Below are positions 18,101 through 26,166 of a stretch of DNA of 64,000 nt, piece by piece. The stretch's first letter is position 1. Each line of letters opens with the position of its first letter. Source of the stretch: Myxococcales bacterium (lineage in GTDB: Bacteria > Myxococcota > UBA727 > JABDBI01); NCBI GenBank assembly GCA_023248545.1, contig JAHFEF010000001.1, positions 1 to 64,000 on the forward strand, read 5' to 3'. A model generated the notes under the pieces. The model saw only the letters and a program-made list of their open reading frames with translations. It made no database searches and was not told the DNA's origin. Position numbers and translations under genes: made by a program.

Positions 18101-18480
18101 TCCCCGATTTGCATGAACGCATGGGCATGTATCAACGCCTGGCCAGCGCCCGAGACGAATCAGCGATTTGGGATGTGGTGGGTCTGTTGGAGGGGCAATA
18201 CGGGCACGCGCCTGACGAAGTCAAGGCCCTGGCGCAAGTGATGATCTTAAAGAAGATGCTACAGCAATTGGGTGTGCTGGGGCTTGAGTGCAGCAAAACA
18301 CAGGTGGTGCTTTCACTCGGTGATCGACCCAGATTAGATCCGGAAAAACTCGCGAACTTTGTGAAACAAAATGCCTCTAATTGGGTCCTGACGCCCAAAA
18401 TGAAACTGATTTACACACACAATGGCCAGGAAGAATTCTATGGGCTATGTAAAAAAGTAATCAGCGCGCTATTTTTGTGA
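15160..18480 (+). CDS. mfd: transcription-repair coupling factor Mfd
   Basis: 1,106 residues. N-terminal UvrB-like region (DAGTYSVRGSIVDFYWPGD), the RNA polymerase-binding CarD-like domain starting near residue 443 (LEVGDAIVHVDHGVGLFKG), then a RecG-type translocase with Walker A GDVGYGKTE (about 596), DEEQRFG (about 696), and TGIDVPSANTML / QLRGRIGRS. The C-terminal D7 domain begins near 970 (PEKYIPDLHERMGMYQRL). Mfd removes stalled RNA polymerase and recruits UvrA. An in-frame palindromic insert near residues 309-325 adds DLSPFAKAMGDRSAGGPP, which I do not expect in the family. Confidence 0.97.
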   Translation: MTSLQLAHQAVFKSASKPLVLIASSQTQAERLYRDVCFLLGAESNLAWLLLAEERNPYQPTSPDPLWMMDQLAILQKLVSGVAYRVLVISPDMLASKILSRQVLQDEVQFLSQGSLIGRDALVSKLIHAGYTQVTQVEDAGTYSVRGSIVDFYWPGDPYPTRVDLFGDEIERLFYFDAGTQKKIQDLEDCQFGLVRETVLSEQNIARAVSKLRDLADDLEYPTGKLKEKLADLSNRIAFFGIESFLPAFYENFGTVLDLIGDAELIVEDRDAVLEQVMLRWADFEHHYRTALVRGDLCFGPEEFLWSKDDLSPFAKAMGDRSAGGPPDSISISDLAKQIHQLHHDQITALLPVASLSGTHRYVELLEPHGLQVRHLATAVSLFTALEFNPAIHAYTYVARPEPPADSAVFPELKLAVFAEEAVFGVKAKREVSKKGGFKTSLADLEVGDAIVHVDHGVGLFKGLTRLNVRGIEQDYLLLTYAGDDKLYLPVHRINLIQPYSGAEGEHPKLDKLGGSGWQTKKKKVQEAVMAMAQDLLNLYAKRELVQRPVFKSPDSAYFEFEAQFPFETTPDQQKAIDDVLGDLAKDKPMDRLICGDVGYGKTEVAMRGAMLAVLSGRQVAVLAPTTILAQQHGITFKKRFEHTGARVEVVSRFQSNKQINDILKAAKDGQVDILIGTHRILSPDVGFKNLGLVIVDEEQRFGIKDKEHLKKLRTHTDILTLSATPIPRTLQMGFFGIRDLSVIETPPVDRRAIRTSLIRFEDEVIREAILREIQRGGQVYFVHNRVNSIAARAEYLRNLVPEARIEFGHGQMHEHDLEDVMIRFMKHDFNVLVSTTIIETGIDVPSANTMLIDHADDFGLAQLYQLRGRIGRSKERAFAYLVIPNSEEGLTPIARKRLEILQRFSELGAGFRIAQHDLELRGAGDLLGKSQHGHVAAVGYDLYADLLKDAVEQLRGTDHEAHIDPDMSVPVAALIPEKYIPDLHERMGMYQRLASARDESAIWDVVGLLEGQYGHAPDEVKALAQVMILKKMLQQLGVLGLECSKTQVVLSLGDRPRLDPEKLANFVKQNASNWVLTPKMKLIYTHNGQEEFYGLCKKVISALFL
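16087..16124 (+). repeat. palindromic element inside mfd (family B)
   Basis: Perfect 12-bp inverted repeat GACCTGTCCCCC / GGGGGACAGGTC with a 14-base loop, read in frame within mfd as part of DDLSPFAKAMGDRS. It lies between the UvrB-like and CarD-like regions, where an insert would be tolerated. Confidence 0.8.
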
Positions 18481-18642
18481 GGGATGTGCATTCATTGGGG
18501 CAGATACAATGCGAAGAATAAGCAGTGCCAACGCCCACCCAGCAACCACCACAGTGGTTAATTGTCGGCGCGTAGGCGGCCGCGCTGCATGCGCAGGAAT
18601 AGAGGCTGTTGTGATCAAAACAAGAATGGCTAATATTTTCAT
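18469..18642 (-). CDS. small exported or membrane protein (57 residues)
   Basis: ATG at 18642 to TAG at 18469. The protein begins MKILAILVLITTASIPAHA, a convincing signal peptide with an AHA cleavage site, then a short Arg/Pro stretch and a second hydrophobic segment VVVAGWALALLILRIVSA. It starts 3 bases after the stop of the preceding reverse-strand gene, consistent with translational coupling, and its end overlaps the mfd stop. No recognisable family. It fills what would otherwise be a 165-base gap. Confidence 0.5.
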   Translation of the reverse strand: MKILAILVLITTASIPAHAARPPTRRQLTTVVVAGWALALLILRIVSAPMNAHPSQK

Positions 18643-18645
18643 AAT

Positions 18646-19155
18646 TTAATCTATTTGAGTTTGCAGGGCATGCACTAATTTTTTGATTTCAGGTGTGGGT
18701 GAGATTAATAATAAATTCTCAAGGCGGGTTTTAAGCAATCGTGGGCTTTTGGGGCCTTGTTTGTCTAACAACTCTTTGAGTTTATGAAGCATCGAGACAA
18801 CCATCGATTCATCACGATGAATTAAGGCTTTGGATAAGATTTCTTCGTCTTGAGGGATTTGATGCCCGGAGTCTAAAAGCGCGTTAATGGTCCGTGTGAC
18901 TTCGTCCGGCGTCGCGGATCTCTTAATCGCTTCCATGAAAATATCGTAGCCAAACACAGGGGTACCGGAGAGGCGACGGCCAGATTTTGGGTTGGCAGGT
19001 TTAACCGGCAATGGAGCAGGTGGCATGATCGGCTCACCCGGCATGAGCGTGCGCAAATGCTCTGGCAGCTTGGTTTTGCCGTCAAACAGCGCATTTAGGT
19101 TCGCTTTGTATTTTTCGTATGCTTTTGTGGAGCGATTCAATTGCCCGTGGGCCAT
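18646..19155 (-). CDS. hypothetical soluble protein
   Basis: 169 residues, no recognised family. Basic N-terminal helix (STKAYEKYKANLNALFDG), a Pro-rich linker (PGEPIMPPAPLPVKPANPK) and a helical C-terminal half (TPDEVTRTINALLDSGHQIP, VVSMLHKLKELLDKQG). No signal peptide. Its first 19 bases overlap the end of the PAP2 gene, so it is probably translated from the same message. Confidence 0.6.
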   Translation of the reverse strand: MAHGQLNRSTKAYEKYKANLNALFDGKTKLPEHLRTLMPGEPIMPPAPLPVKPANPKSGRRLSGTPVFGYDIFMEAIKRSATPDEVTRTINALLDSGHQIPQDEEILSKALIHRDESMVVSMLHKLKELLDKQGPKSPRLLKTRLENLLLISPTPEIKKLVHALQTQID

Positions 19156-19769
19156 GGTTTGATATTGCCTTTAATTAAAACCGAAGTCAAGCAATACGAC
19201 AAAGTTGCAATCGCGATTCCGCCAATCACGTCGATGACATAGTGCTGTTTCAGTGTCATGGTTGAGATAATAATCAGCGATGACCAGATCCAAGATACGA
19301 TTCCAAACCATCGATATTCTCGAGCAATAAACACACCCGATAGGCAGGCCAAAGCCACATGAAGTGAAGGGAAACAATTGGTTGGAGAATCCAGTTGATA
19401 TAACAACCACCTGACCGTATCAATCAGGCTGGAATCCAGTGTTTCAGGTCGGTTGATAGACGTCGGATACAACAAAAATATCGTACACGAAAAAAGCGTG
19501 GCCAATAACATGCTGTAAAACATCGAGGTATAGTTTTCTGTCTTTTTCACCAGCACAAAAGAAAACGGAATAATCAGATACTGGGACACGTAAAACCAAA
19601 TGGTCCAGCGCAAAAATGGAATTTGATTGTCTAATATACCAAATCCGATCACCGTGGCATGGTCTCTGCCGAGAACAGCTGCACCAAAATAGGATACGCA
19701 AAAAAACAAGGTGCCTATTAAAAACAGCTTCCATTTTTTCTCTGGTGAGATGAGCGGTAGCGTGGGCAT
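19137..19769 (-). CDS. PAP2-superfamily membrane phosphatase
   Basis: 210 residues with about six transmembrane helices. The acid-phosphatase signature is split in the usual way: SPTNCFPSLHVALACL (Ser-Leu-His) and STMTLKQHYVIDVIGGI (His plus Asp). The first Lys/Arg motif is weaker. Such proteins dephosphorylate lipid phosphates, or, in the inositol phosphorylceramide synthase-like branch with NCFPSLH, transfer phospho-head groups. Substrate unknown. Confidence 0.8.
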   Translation of the reverse strand: MPTLPLISPEKKWKLFLIGTLFFCVSYFGAAVLGRDHATVIGFGILDNQIPFLRWTIWFYVSQYLIIPFSFVLVKKTENYTSMFYSMLLATLFSCTIFLLYPTSINRPETLDSSLIDTVRWLLYQLDSPTNCFPSLHVALACLSGVFIAREYRWFGIVSWIWSSLIIISTMTLKQHYVIDVIGGIAIATLSYCLTSVLIKGNIKPWPTGN

Positions 19770-19806
19770 TGATTTATGGTATCTCGTTGGTTAGCATTTA
19801 GGCCAA

Positions 19807-20382
19807 ATGGGACAGTTAATTCTTTTACGTCATGGCCAGTCCGTCTGGAACCAAGAAAATAAATTTACAGGGTGGATCGACATCGCGTTGAGCGCCAATG
19901 GGATCGAAGAAGCAATTTCTGCAGGCGAAAAATTAGCCAGTGTTGCCATTGATCAGGTTTTTTGCTCCAGCCTTAAACGGGCACTGGATACGGCCAAGAT
20001 AGCCCTGAAAGCCGCCCATCAGGAGCATTGCCCGATTGTCCAGGATGCTGCTTTAAACGAGCGCAATTATGGGGATCTGCAGGGCTTAAACAAAGCCGAA
20101 ATGGCCCAAAAATATGGGCCCGAGCAGATTCAAATCTGGCGTCGCAGCTACGATATCCGGCCGCCTGGAGGGGAAAGCTTGAAAGACACGTGTGAGCGTG
20201 TTCTGCCTTATTATCACCAGGCCATAGAGCCATTGCTTAAAGCGCGTAAGACTGTTTTAGTAGTCGCTCATGGCAATTCACTCAGGGCTCTGATCAAAGA
20301 GCTGGATCACATCAGTGATTCTGAAATAGCCTCTGTAGAGATTCCGACTGGTGTTCCTTTGTTTTATGGAGATAAAAGATGA
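19807..20382 (+). CDS. gpmA: 2,3-bisphosphoglycerate-dependent phosphoglycerate mutase
   Basis: 191 residues: [20 protein letters not shown] (RHG with catalytic His), [49 protein letters not shown] and [17 protein letters not shown] (second His). It interconverts 3- and 2-phosphoglycerate in glycolysis. Shorter than the 250-residue E. coli enzyme because of missing mid and C-terminal loops, a known compact form. Its stop overlaps the clpP start by ATGA. Confidence 0.92.
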   Translation: MGQLILLRHGQSVWNQENKFTGWIDIALSANGIEEAISAGEKLASVAIDQVFCSSLKRALDTAKIALKAAHQEHCPIVQDAALNERNYGDLQGLNKAEMAQKYGPEQIQIWRRSYDIRPPGGESLKDTCERVLPYYHQAIEPLLKARKTVLVVAHGNSLRALIKELDHISDSEIASVEIPTGVPLFYGDKR

Positions 20383-20972
20383 CCTATTTTCCACCCACCG
20401 TCATTGAACAAACCCCTCGTGGCGAACGCGCTTATGATATTTGGTCCAGGCTGCTTAAAGATCGCATTATTTTTTTGGGCACGGCTGTGGATGACCAAGT
20501 TTCTAACTCGATTGTAGCGCAGTTATTATTTCTGGAAAGCGAAGACGCCGCCAAAGACATCACACTCTATATTAACTCTCCCGGTGGTGTGGTTTCTGGT
20601 GGCTTAGCCATCTACGACGCCATGCAATATGTGCGTTGTGATGTGTCTACGGTCTGTGTGGGTCAAGCGGCCTCGATGGGAGCAGTGATGCTGGCGGCTG
20701 GAGCCAAGGGCAAGCGTTTTATTTTGCCCCATAGTCGCGTGATGATCCACCAACCATTAGGTGGCGCACAAGGGCAGGCAACTGATATAGAAATCCAAGC
20801 CCGTGAAATTATTAAGACCAAGCGTGTGTTAAACGACATTTTGGTGAGGCACACCGGTAAGCCATTTTCGCAAGTCGAAAAAGATACGGATCGAGATTTT
20901 TTCTTGGGGGCAGAAGAAGCCATCGAGTATGGCTTGGTGGACAAGATTGTTAGCAGGCACGAGGTGGTTTGA
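20379..20972 (+). CDS. clpP: ATP-dependent Clp protease proteolytic subunit
   Basis: 197 residues. Catalytic Ser99 in [14 protein letters not shown], His124 in [11 protein letters not shown] and the Asp of [23 protein letters not shown] is the conserved strand region. Forms the double-heptamer barrel that degrades substrates unfolded by ClpX, whose gene follows after 3 bases. Confidence 0.98.
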   Translation: MTYFPPTVIEQTPRGERAYDIWSRLLKDRIIFLGTAVDDQVSNSIVAQLLFLESEDAAKDITLYINSPGGVVSGGLAIYDAMQYVRCDVSTVCVGQAASMGAVMLAAGAKGKRFILPHSRVMIHQPLGGAQGQATDIEIQAREIIKTKRVLNDILVRHTGKPFSQVEKDTDRDFFLGAEEAIEYGLVDKIVSRHEVV

Positions 20973-20975
20973 TTT

Positions 20976-22211
20976 ATGCTGATGGGTCGCAGAGACGGTA
21001 CCAATTTAATCTGCTCTTTTTGCAACAAGACACAAAAAGAAGTGAAAAAACTGGTGGCGGGCCCAGACGTGTATATCTGCGAAGATTGTATTTCATTATG
21101 CAACGATATTATCGCGGATGAAAATCAAAAACGCGCCGATCACGAAGAAGAAGACCAGCTTTTAAAACCGTCTGAGATTAAAGACATTTTGGACAAATAT
21201 GTCGTTGGCCAAGAGCGCGCTAAGAAAGTTCTGTCTGTGGCGGTGCACAATCACTACAAACGGATTCTGACTAATTTGGATACTTCTGACGTCGAATTAT
21301 CCAAAAGCAATATTTTGCTGATCGGTCCAACCGGTTCCGGCAAGACTTTGTTGGTTCAGACCCTCGCAAAAATTCTCAAAGTCCCATTTGCCATGGCAGA
21401 TGCGACCAGTTTAACCGAAGCGGGCTACGTAGGCGAAGATGTCGAGACCATGATTGCCAATCTGTTGGCCAATGCCGATGGTGATATTGCCAAGGCTGAA
21501 CGCGGCATCGTGTATATCGACGAAATCGACAAAATTATTCGCAAGAGCGAAAACGCGAGCATTACGCGCGATGTCTCGGGCGAGGGTGTTCAACAAGCGT
21601 TGCTTAAACTCGTGGAGGGGACTTTGTGTAATGTTCCCCCGAAGGGTGGCCGAAAGCATCCGCAGCAAGAGTTTTTGCAAGTGGATACGTCGCAAATCTT
21701 ATTTATTTGTGGTGGGGCGTTTTCGGGGCTTGAAAAAATTATCGAGGCGCGTGTCGGGCAAAAGAGTATGGGTTTCGGGGCGCGAGTGGTTTCCCGTGGA
21801 TCTGTTCAGGCTTATGACTATTTGAAACAAGTATTGCCTGAAGATTTGCTGCGATTTGGGTTAATCCCCGAATTTATTGGACGGTTGCCAATTATTGGCA
21901 CATTGGAAGATCTGTCTGAAGAAACGCTGATCCAAGTTCTCACCGAGCCCAGAAATGCATTGACCAAGCAGTATCGACGGCTGTTTGAACTAGACGGCGT
22001 TTTGCTGAAGTTTACCCCAGAGGCCTTAAAGTTGGTTGCAAAACAAGCTTTGGCCAAAAAAACCGGTGCACGTGGATTACGCAGCATTTTGGAATCAGCG
22101 ATGTTGGATGTCATGTACAATACGCCGAGTGAAAAAGACGTCGAGGAAGTCTTGGTTCATGAAGCGGCCATCTTAAAAACCAGCCAGCCTGAAATATTCC
22201 GCCGAACTTAA
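20976..22211 (+). CDS. clpX: ATP-dependent Clp protease ATP-binding subunit ClpX
   Basis: 411 residues. N-terminal zinc-binding domain with CSFC and CEDC pairs (about residues 13-40), Walker [13 protein letters not shown] (about 113), Walker [12 protein letters not shown], pore-loop GYVGEDVE and the sensor/IGF-type region. It unfolds ssrA-tagged proteins for ClpP. The tmRNA that provides such tags is in the same window. Coupled to clpP. Confidence 0.98.
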   Translation: MLMGRRDGTNLICSFCNKTQKEVKKLVAGPDVYICEDCISLCNDIIADENQKRADHEEEDQLLKPSEIKDILDKYVVGQERAKKVLSVAVHNHYKRILTNLDTSDVELSKSNILLIGPTGSGKTLLVQTLAKILKVPFAMADATSLTEAGYVGEDVETMIANLLANADGDIAKAERGIVYIDEIDKIIRKSENASITRDVSGEGVQQALLKLVEGTLCNVPPKGGRKHPQQEFLQVDTSQILFICGGAFSGLEKIIEARVGQKSMGFGARVVSRGSVQAYDYLKQVLPEDLLRFGLIPEFIGRLPIIGTLEDLSEETLIQVLTEPRNALTKQYRRLFELDGVLLKFTPEALKLVAKQALAKKTGARGLRSILESAMLDVMYNTPSEKDVEEVLVHEAAILKTSQPEIFRRT

Positions 22212-22238
22212 TTGTTTTATCCTGACAGGAGTAAAATG

Positions 22239-22526
22239 ATGAAACGGCTTTTAGTAATTGCGATTTTAATGGCGTTCGCGACGGGTTCGATGGCGGCTAA
22301 AGAAAAAGAAGAGCCGCAGTGCGAAACTTGCCAAACAACGGTGGCACAATGGTTTGGTGGAACGGCAGCGCTTGCAATGGCCTATCAATATGCATCTTCA
22401 CAGTTGCCCAAATTGCAATGCTTCAATGACTGGGCAATTAGCCAAGGGGCTACCTTGGCCAGTGGTTTCAGTGTGTGGGTCATGGCCAGGTTGGGCCGAC
22501 AGGCTGCTGCTCCTAAGGCAGATTAA
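22239..22526 (+). CDS. small exported protein, unknown
   Basis: 95 residues from the second of two adjacent ATGs (22236 and 22239); CAGGAG gives best spacing to 22239. Signal peptide MKRLLVIAILMAFATGSMA, then CETC near residue 30, a further Cys, and two moderately hydrophobic stretches (WFGGTAALAMAYQYAS, LASGFSVWVMARL). No family recognised. The last 4 bases overlap the convergent dehydrogenase gene. Confidence 0.6.
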   Translation: MKRLLVIAILMAFATGSMAAKEKEEPQCETCQTTVAQWFGGTAALAMAYQYASSQLPKLQCFNDWAISQGATLASGFSVWVMARLGRQAAAPKAD

Positions 22527-24499
22527 TAAGTCAGAAGATCCAGCGCAGCCTGCTTAATTTGATCAGGCTGCGGCAAAATTGCTGTTTCTAGGATTTTCGA
22601 AAACCCAATTGGGATATCCAGCGCAGCGACGCGTCTAACCGGAGCGTCCAAATATTCGAAACAGGTTTCGTTGATCTGGGCCGTGATTTCGCCTGCGATG
22701 CCATTAAATTGATGATCTTCGTGGACGATCAAAGCTCGGCCTGTTTTTTTGAGCGACTCGGCGATGCCAGCAATATCCAGCGGCTTAATCGATCTTAAAT
22801 CTAACACTTCGATGTCATATTGTGAGGCTAATTGGTCGGCTACTTGCAGGGCCATCCAGACCGTATTGCCATACGTGATAATACTTAAATCTCGGCCAGG
22901 TCGGCGCACGCGGCTTTTCCCGAATTCGACCACATGATCGGGGCCGTAATTAGGCCCTTTGGCTTCATTGCGATTATATAAGTGTTTAGGCTCTAGAAAG
23001 AAAGTGATGCCTTCTGAACGCATGGCCATTCTAAGTAAGCCAGCGGCGTCGTCGGCGAATGCCGGGTATACCACACGAACGCCGGGCAGGTGACTCATGA
23101 TGGCTTCGACGTTTTGTGAGTGATAGAGGCCGCCTGTAATATATCCACCCGACGCGAGTCGCAAAACAACATTGGGTGAAAATTGTCCATTGCTGCGCCA
23201 GTACTCGTGACTCATCTGGACAATCTGTTCCATGGCGGGCCAGACATAGTCAGCAAATTGCGCAGCTTCGATGACAATTCGAATTTTAGGACTAAATCTA
23301 GATAGACCGTTGGCCGTGCCGACAATAAAATCTTCTGCGATCGGCCCGTTAAAGATGCGCTTCGGTCCAAATTTCGCCAGCATCCCTTTGGTGAGATTAA
23401 ATACGCCGCCCTTGTCTTTCGAGGCGACGTCTTGGCCCCACATAAAACTATCTGGGTTGTGCGCGAACTCTTCGTGCAGCGTTCGTGTAATCGCTTCGCG
23501 GAGCTTCTCTTCTGTTTCCCCCTTTGGAAAAGGGGGATTAAGGGGGATTTTTCCAGAATAATTCTTACTCAACGCGAAATCAAAAACAGACTGCGCCGTC
23601 GGCACTGGAGCTGCTTCGGCATCTAACGCTGCCTGATCTAACTCTGCTTCGACTTCTTGCTCTATTTTTTCGGCTTCTTTGGGTGTTAAGAGCGCGCGTA
23701 ATTTGGGTAGTGGGTCTTGCTTCTTGGCTTCTTCAAGTTCTTCTTTGGAACGATATAGTTCTTGGGCATCGGAGTTCGAGTGCGCGCCAATTCGAACACA
23801 CTGTGCGTGCACCATGGCGGGTCCTTGACCTGACTGAATATACGCCAAAGCCTCTTGAATTGCCCGATGTGAATTTTCAAAGTCAGTGCCATCGCAGCGC
23901 AAAATTAATAAATTCTTAAGGCCCGTAAAATTATCAGCCACGCATAAATTAGCGGTTTGCTCGGCGACAGGCACCGAAATGCCATAGCCATTATTTTGGA
24001 TCACAAATAAGACAGGCAATTTTTCGCGCGACGCGCCATTATAAGCTTCGTAGCAATAACCCTCTGAGACGGAAGACTCGCCCTGAGAACTCATTGCGAT
24101 TCCGCCAGACCCGTAATATCGAATTCCCCGAGCGACCCCCACAGCATGCAGCGTGTGCGCACCCGTGCACGACGAAACAGTTTGGATTCCAATAGACGGC
24201 TTCGCAAAGTGATTCGACATGTGCCGGCCACCTGAGCCTGTGTCACCCGCTTTCGATAGGCCGTTGAGCATAAGTTCATACGGCGTCATACCGGCAGCCA
24301 AGACGGTTGCCGTGTCTCGATAGTAAGTGAATAAAAAGTCTTGATTGGCTCTAAAAGCCGAACCCAACGCGATTTGAATCCCTTCGTGACCCGAGCAACG
24401 CGCATGATATGACCAGCCCATGCCACGGCGAATATAACGCGCGGCGCGCTCGTCAATTTGTCGGGCTGTGTAGGCCAGGCGATACCAATTGGCTTTCAT
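22523..24499 (-). CDS. fused 2-oxoacid dehydrogenase E1 (alpha + beta subunits)
   Basis: 658 residues from the ATG at 24499, which overlaps the upstream stop by ATGA; a longer frame upstream is spurious. The alpha half has the thiamine diphosphate site SSQGESSVSEGYCYEAYNG ending in QNNGYGISVP. The beta half starts near EKLREAITRTLHEEF and has GPIAEDFIVGTANG, EAAQFADYVWPAMEQI and VHEDHQFNGIAGEI. It matches branched-chain or pyruvate-type E1 enzymes; no E2/E3 genes are adjacent. The inter-domain linker carries GKIPLNPPFPKGET, which is translated repeat DNA. Confidence 0.9.
   Translation of the reverse strand: MKANWYRLAYTARQIDERAARYIRRGMGWSYHARCSGHEGIQIALGSAFRANQDFLFTYYRDTATVLAAGMTPYELMLNGLSKAGDTGSGGRHMSNHFAKPSIGIQTVSSCTGAHTLHAVGVARGIRYYGSGGIAMSSQGESSVSEGYCYEAYNGASREKLPVLFVIQNNGYGISVPVAEQTANLCVADNFTGLKNLLILRCDGTDFENSHRAIQEALAYIQSGQGPAMVHAQCVRIGAHSNSDAQELYRSKEELEEAKKQDPLPKLRALLTPKEAEKIEQEVEAELDQAALDAEAAPVPTAQSVFDFALSKNYSGKIPLNPPFPKGETEEKLREAITRTLHEEFAHNPDSFMWGQDVASKDKGGVFNLTKGMLAKFGPKRIFNGPIAEDFIVGTANGLSRFSPKIRIVIEAAQFADYVWPAMEQIVQMSHEYWRSNGQFSPNVVLRLASGGYITGGLYHSQNVEAIMSHLPGVRVVYPAFADDAAGLLRMAMRSEGITFFLEPKHLYNRNEAKGPNYGPDHVVEFGKSRVRRPGRDLSIITYGNTVWMALQVADQLASQYDIEVLDLRSIKPLDIAGIAESLKKTGRALIVHEDHQFNGIAGEITAQINETCFEYLDAPVRRVAALDIPIGFSKILETAILPQPDQIKQAALDLLTY
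23517..23552 (+). repeat. G-rich palindromic repeat, family A variant, inside E1 gene
   Basis: C5-TTTGGAAAA-G5-ATTAA-G5-ATTTTT. Same design as the copies at 10.5-12 kb but with five-base runs. Read in frame on the reverse strand as KIPLNPPFPKG, exactly at the alpha-beta linker. Confidence 0.8.
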
Positions 24500-24972
24500 G
24501 TAACGACCCCCCGTGCCTCGAGCCATCCGGCAATATCGGCGTCTGGGTACAGAGTTTTCATACAAGACAAAACAATGTGCGCCGCTTCTTTGGAACACCC
24601 CGAGCTCAACGTCGTTAGTTTATCAGCAGCGTCCTGTAGAGGTCTCAGGCGTTCTTGCAAGGCTGGAGAGTAAGCGCTGATTTGAATCGGTGACTCTACA
24701 AAGAGATCACCTGATTCAAGGGCATTCTCTAAGAGCGCCGCAAATCCCGGGCCGATTTTATTCAAGTTTTGATGCAGCTCTTCCAAGGGTCCGAAGTCGG
24801 CACTTCTGGGTTTTGGCCCCAGCATGAGCAGGGCTCTTTTAGCTGCCAGAAGATTTTCAGAATTGGGCATGAGCAGTGCCAGCGACTCAAATACTTCGTT
24901 CGCAAGTATATTTAGGTTGTCAGGTGCTTCAAAAAGCAGGTGTCTAAAGGGCGTGGGTAAAAGAGCTAGCAT
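24496..24972 (-). CDS. hypothetical protein
   Basis: 158 residues, helical and Leu/Ala-rich, no signal peptide, no family recognised (MLALLPTPFRHLLFEAPDNL at the start; C-terminus SKEAAHIVLSCMKTLYPDA then IAGWLEARGVV). It overlaps rmuC by 7 bases upstream and the E1 gene by 4 bases downstream, so all three are likely one operon. Confidence 0.6.
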   Translation of the reverse strand: MLALLPTPFRHLLFEAPDNLNILANEVFESLALLMPNSENLLAAKRALLMLGPKPRSADFGPLEELHQNLNKIGPGFAALLENALESGDLFVESPIQISAYSPALQERLRPLQDAADKLTTLSSGCSKEAAHIVLSCMKTLYPDADIAGWLEARGVVT

Positions 24973-25994
24973 GTTGGTGTTTTCTCAATGGCTTCTAGCG
25001 TCTTGATCGTGTTTGCGGCGCCAAATTCGCCCATATCGGTCATTTGACGGGCGCTGACTAGAACACGGGACTCTAAACTGGCCATGGCCTGGTTGTAGCT
25101 CTCAACCGATTGACCTAGGCTTTTACCCAACTTTTGAAAATATTCTGCCAGCGTATTTAAGCGCTCGCACAGCTCTTTGGCTTTTTGCGCGATGCGTTGC
25201 GCGTTCTCATTCGAGGCCTCTTGTCGCCAGCCAAACGCGATCGCTCGAAGCATGGCGATCAGGGTCATGGGGGTGGCCAAAATCACGCCACATTCTGCTC
25301 CTAATTCCATGAGTTCAGGCTGCAGCGAAAGTGCTGTGCTCAAAAAAGTCTCGCCGGGCAAAAATAAAACCACAAACTCGGGCGACGGCTGAAAATGCTT
25401 CCAATAAGACTTTTTGCCGAGCTGCTGAATATGCTTCTTGAGCTGATCCGCGTGTTCATTAAATAAACTGGTTTGCGTTGCTGTGTCGTCAGACTCCATG
25501 GCTTTCAAATAGGCACTTAAAGGGACTTTGGCATCGACGATCACGCATTTATTGCCGGGCAGTCTGACCACCAAATCGGGTCGGATGGTTTCAGAGTCGG
25601 TATTTTTGACCACTTGTTCTTCAAAATCACAGTGCGCGACCATGCCGGCCAGCTCGACGACTCTTTTAAGCTGAATCTCGCCCCAACGGCCTCGGGTACT
25701 ATGTGAGCTCAGTGCTTTGGCTAAGCTGGCTGTTTCAGATTTTAACAACGCTACTTGCTGGTGCAGCGTGTGATAGGCGATTTCTCGGCTTTTTTCGAGT
25801 TCTCGCAAATGCTCGTTTAAGTAGGTTAAAGATTCTTTGAAGGGCGACAAAAATCCAGATTGTGCGAGATTCAAGAAAGACTGATTATTTTCTAGGAGCG
25901 CCCTGGCGGAGAGTTTGGTGAACCAAAAATAGAAAAAGACAGCCCCTAAGATCAATCCTAGGAACAACGCAAAGCAGGTAATCAGTATTTGCAT
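24966..25994 (-). CDS. rmuC: RmuC-family DNA recombination protein
   Basis: 342 residues: N-terminal membrane anchor (ITCFALFLGLILGAVFFYFW), a coiled coil, then the RmuC domain with STRGRWGEIQLKRVVELAGM, RPDLVVRLPGNKCVIVDAKV, VVLFLPGETFLSTAL and LIAMLRAIAFGWRQE. The domain is related to PD-(D/E)XK nucleases and limits DNA rearrangements in E. coli. Shorter than the 475-residue E. coli protein but with an intact core. Confidence 0.92.
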   Translation of the reverse strand: MQILITCFALFLGLILGAVFFYFWFTKLSARALLENNQSFLNLAQSGFLSPFKESLTYLNEHLRELEKSREIAYHTLHQQVALLKSETASLAKALSSHSTRGRWGEIQLKRVVELAGMVAHCDFEEQVVKNTDSETIRPDLVVRLPGNKCVIVDAKVPLSAYLKAMESDDTATQTSLFNEHADQLKKHIQQLGKKSYWKHFQPSPEFVVLFLPGETFLSTALSLQPELMELGAECGVILATPMTLIAMLRAIAFGWRQEASNENAQRIAQKAKELCERLNTLAEYFQKLGKSLGQSVESYNQAMASLESRVLVSARQMTDMGEFGAANTIKTLEAIEKTPTC

Positions 25995-25999
25995 GATGA

Positions 26000-26086
26000 T
26001 GGTGCCGGAGGTCGGAATCGAACCGACACGCCCGTGAAGGCACTGGATTTTGAGTCCAGCGCGTCTACCAGTTCCACCACTCCGGC
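26000..26086 (-). tRNA. tRNA-Leu (anticodon CAA)
   Basis: 87 bases on the reverse strand with a 7-bp acceptor stem GCCGGAG/CTCCGGC, discriminator A and encoded CCA. The anticodon arm reads CTGGA-CTCAAAA-TCCAG, giving CAA for UUG codons. A long variable arm (TGCCTTCACGGGCG region) marks it as a class II tRNA, and the T arm is GTCGGTTCGATTCCGAC. It lies between rmuC and xseA. Confidence 0.96.
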
Positions 26087-26166
26087 ACGAGAGGAGCAGA
26101 GCTAACCTAGGGAAGCGGGTCCGTCAAGGGTTTGCTCTTTCACCCGTTGCACGCTAATAGCTCAGT

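Noticed and set aside
22523-24499. E1 alpha-beta fusion as an artefact of repeat insertion
   Set aside because: Fused E1 proteins of this length exist in other bacteria and both halves are complete, so the repeat merely sits in the linker.
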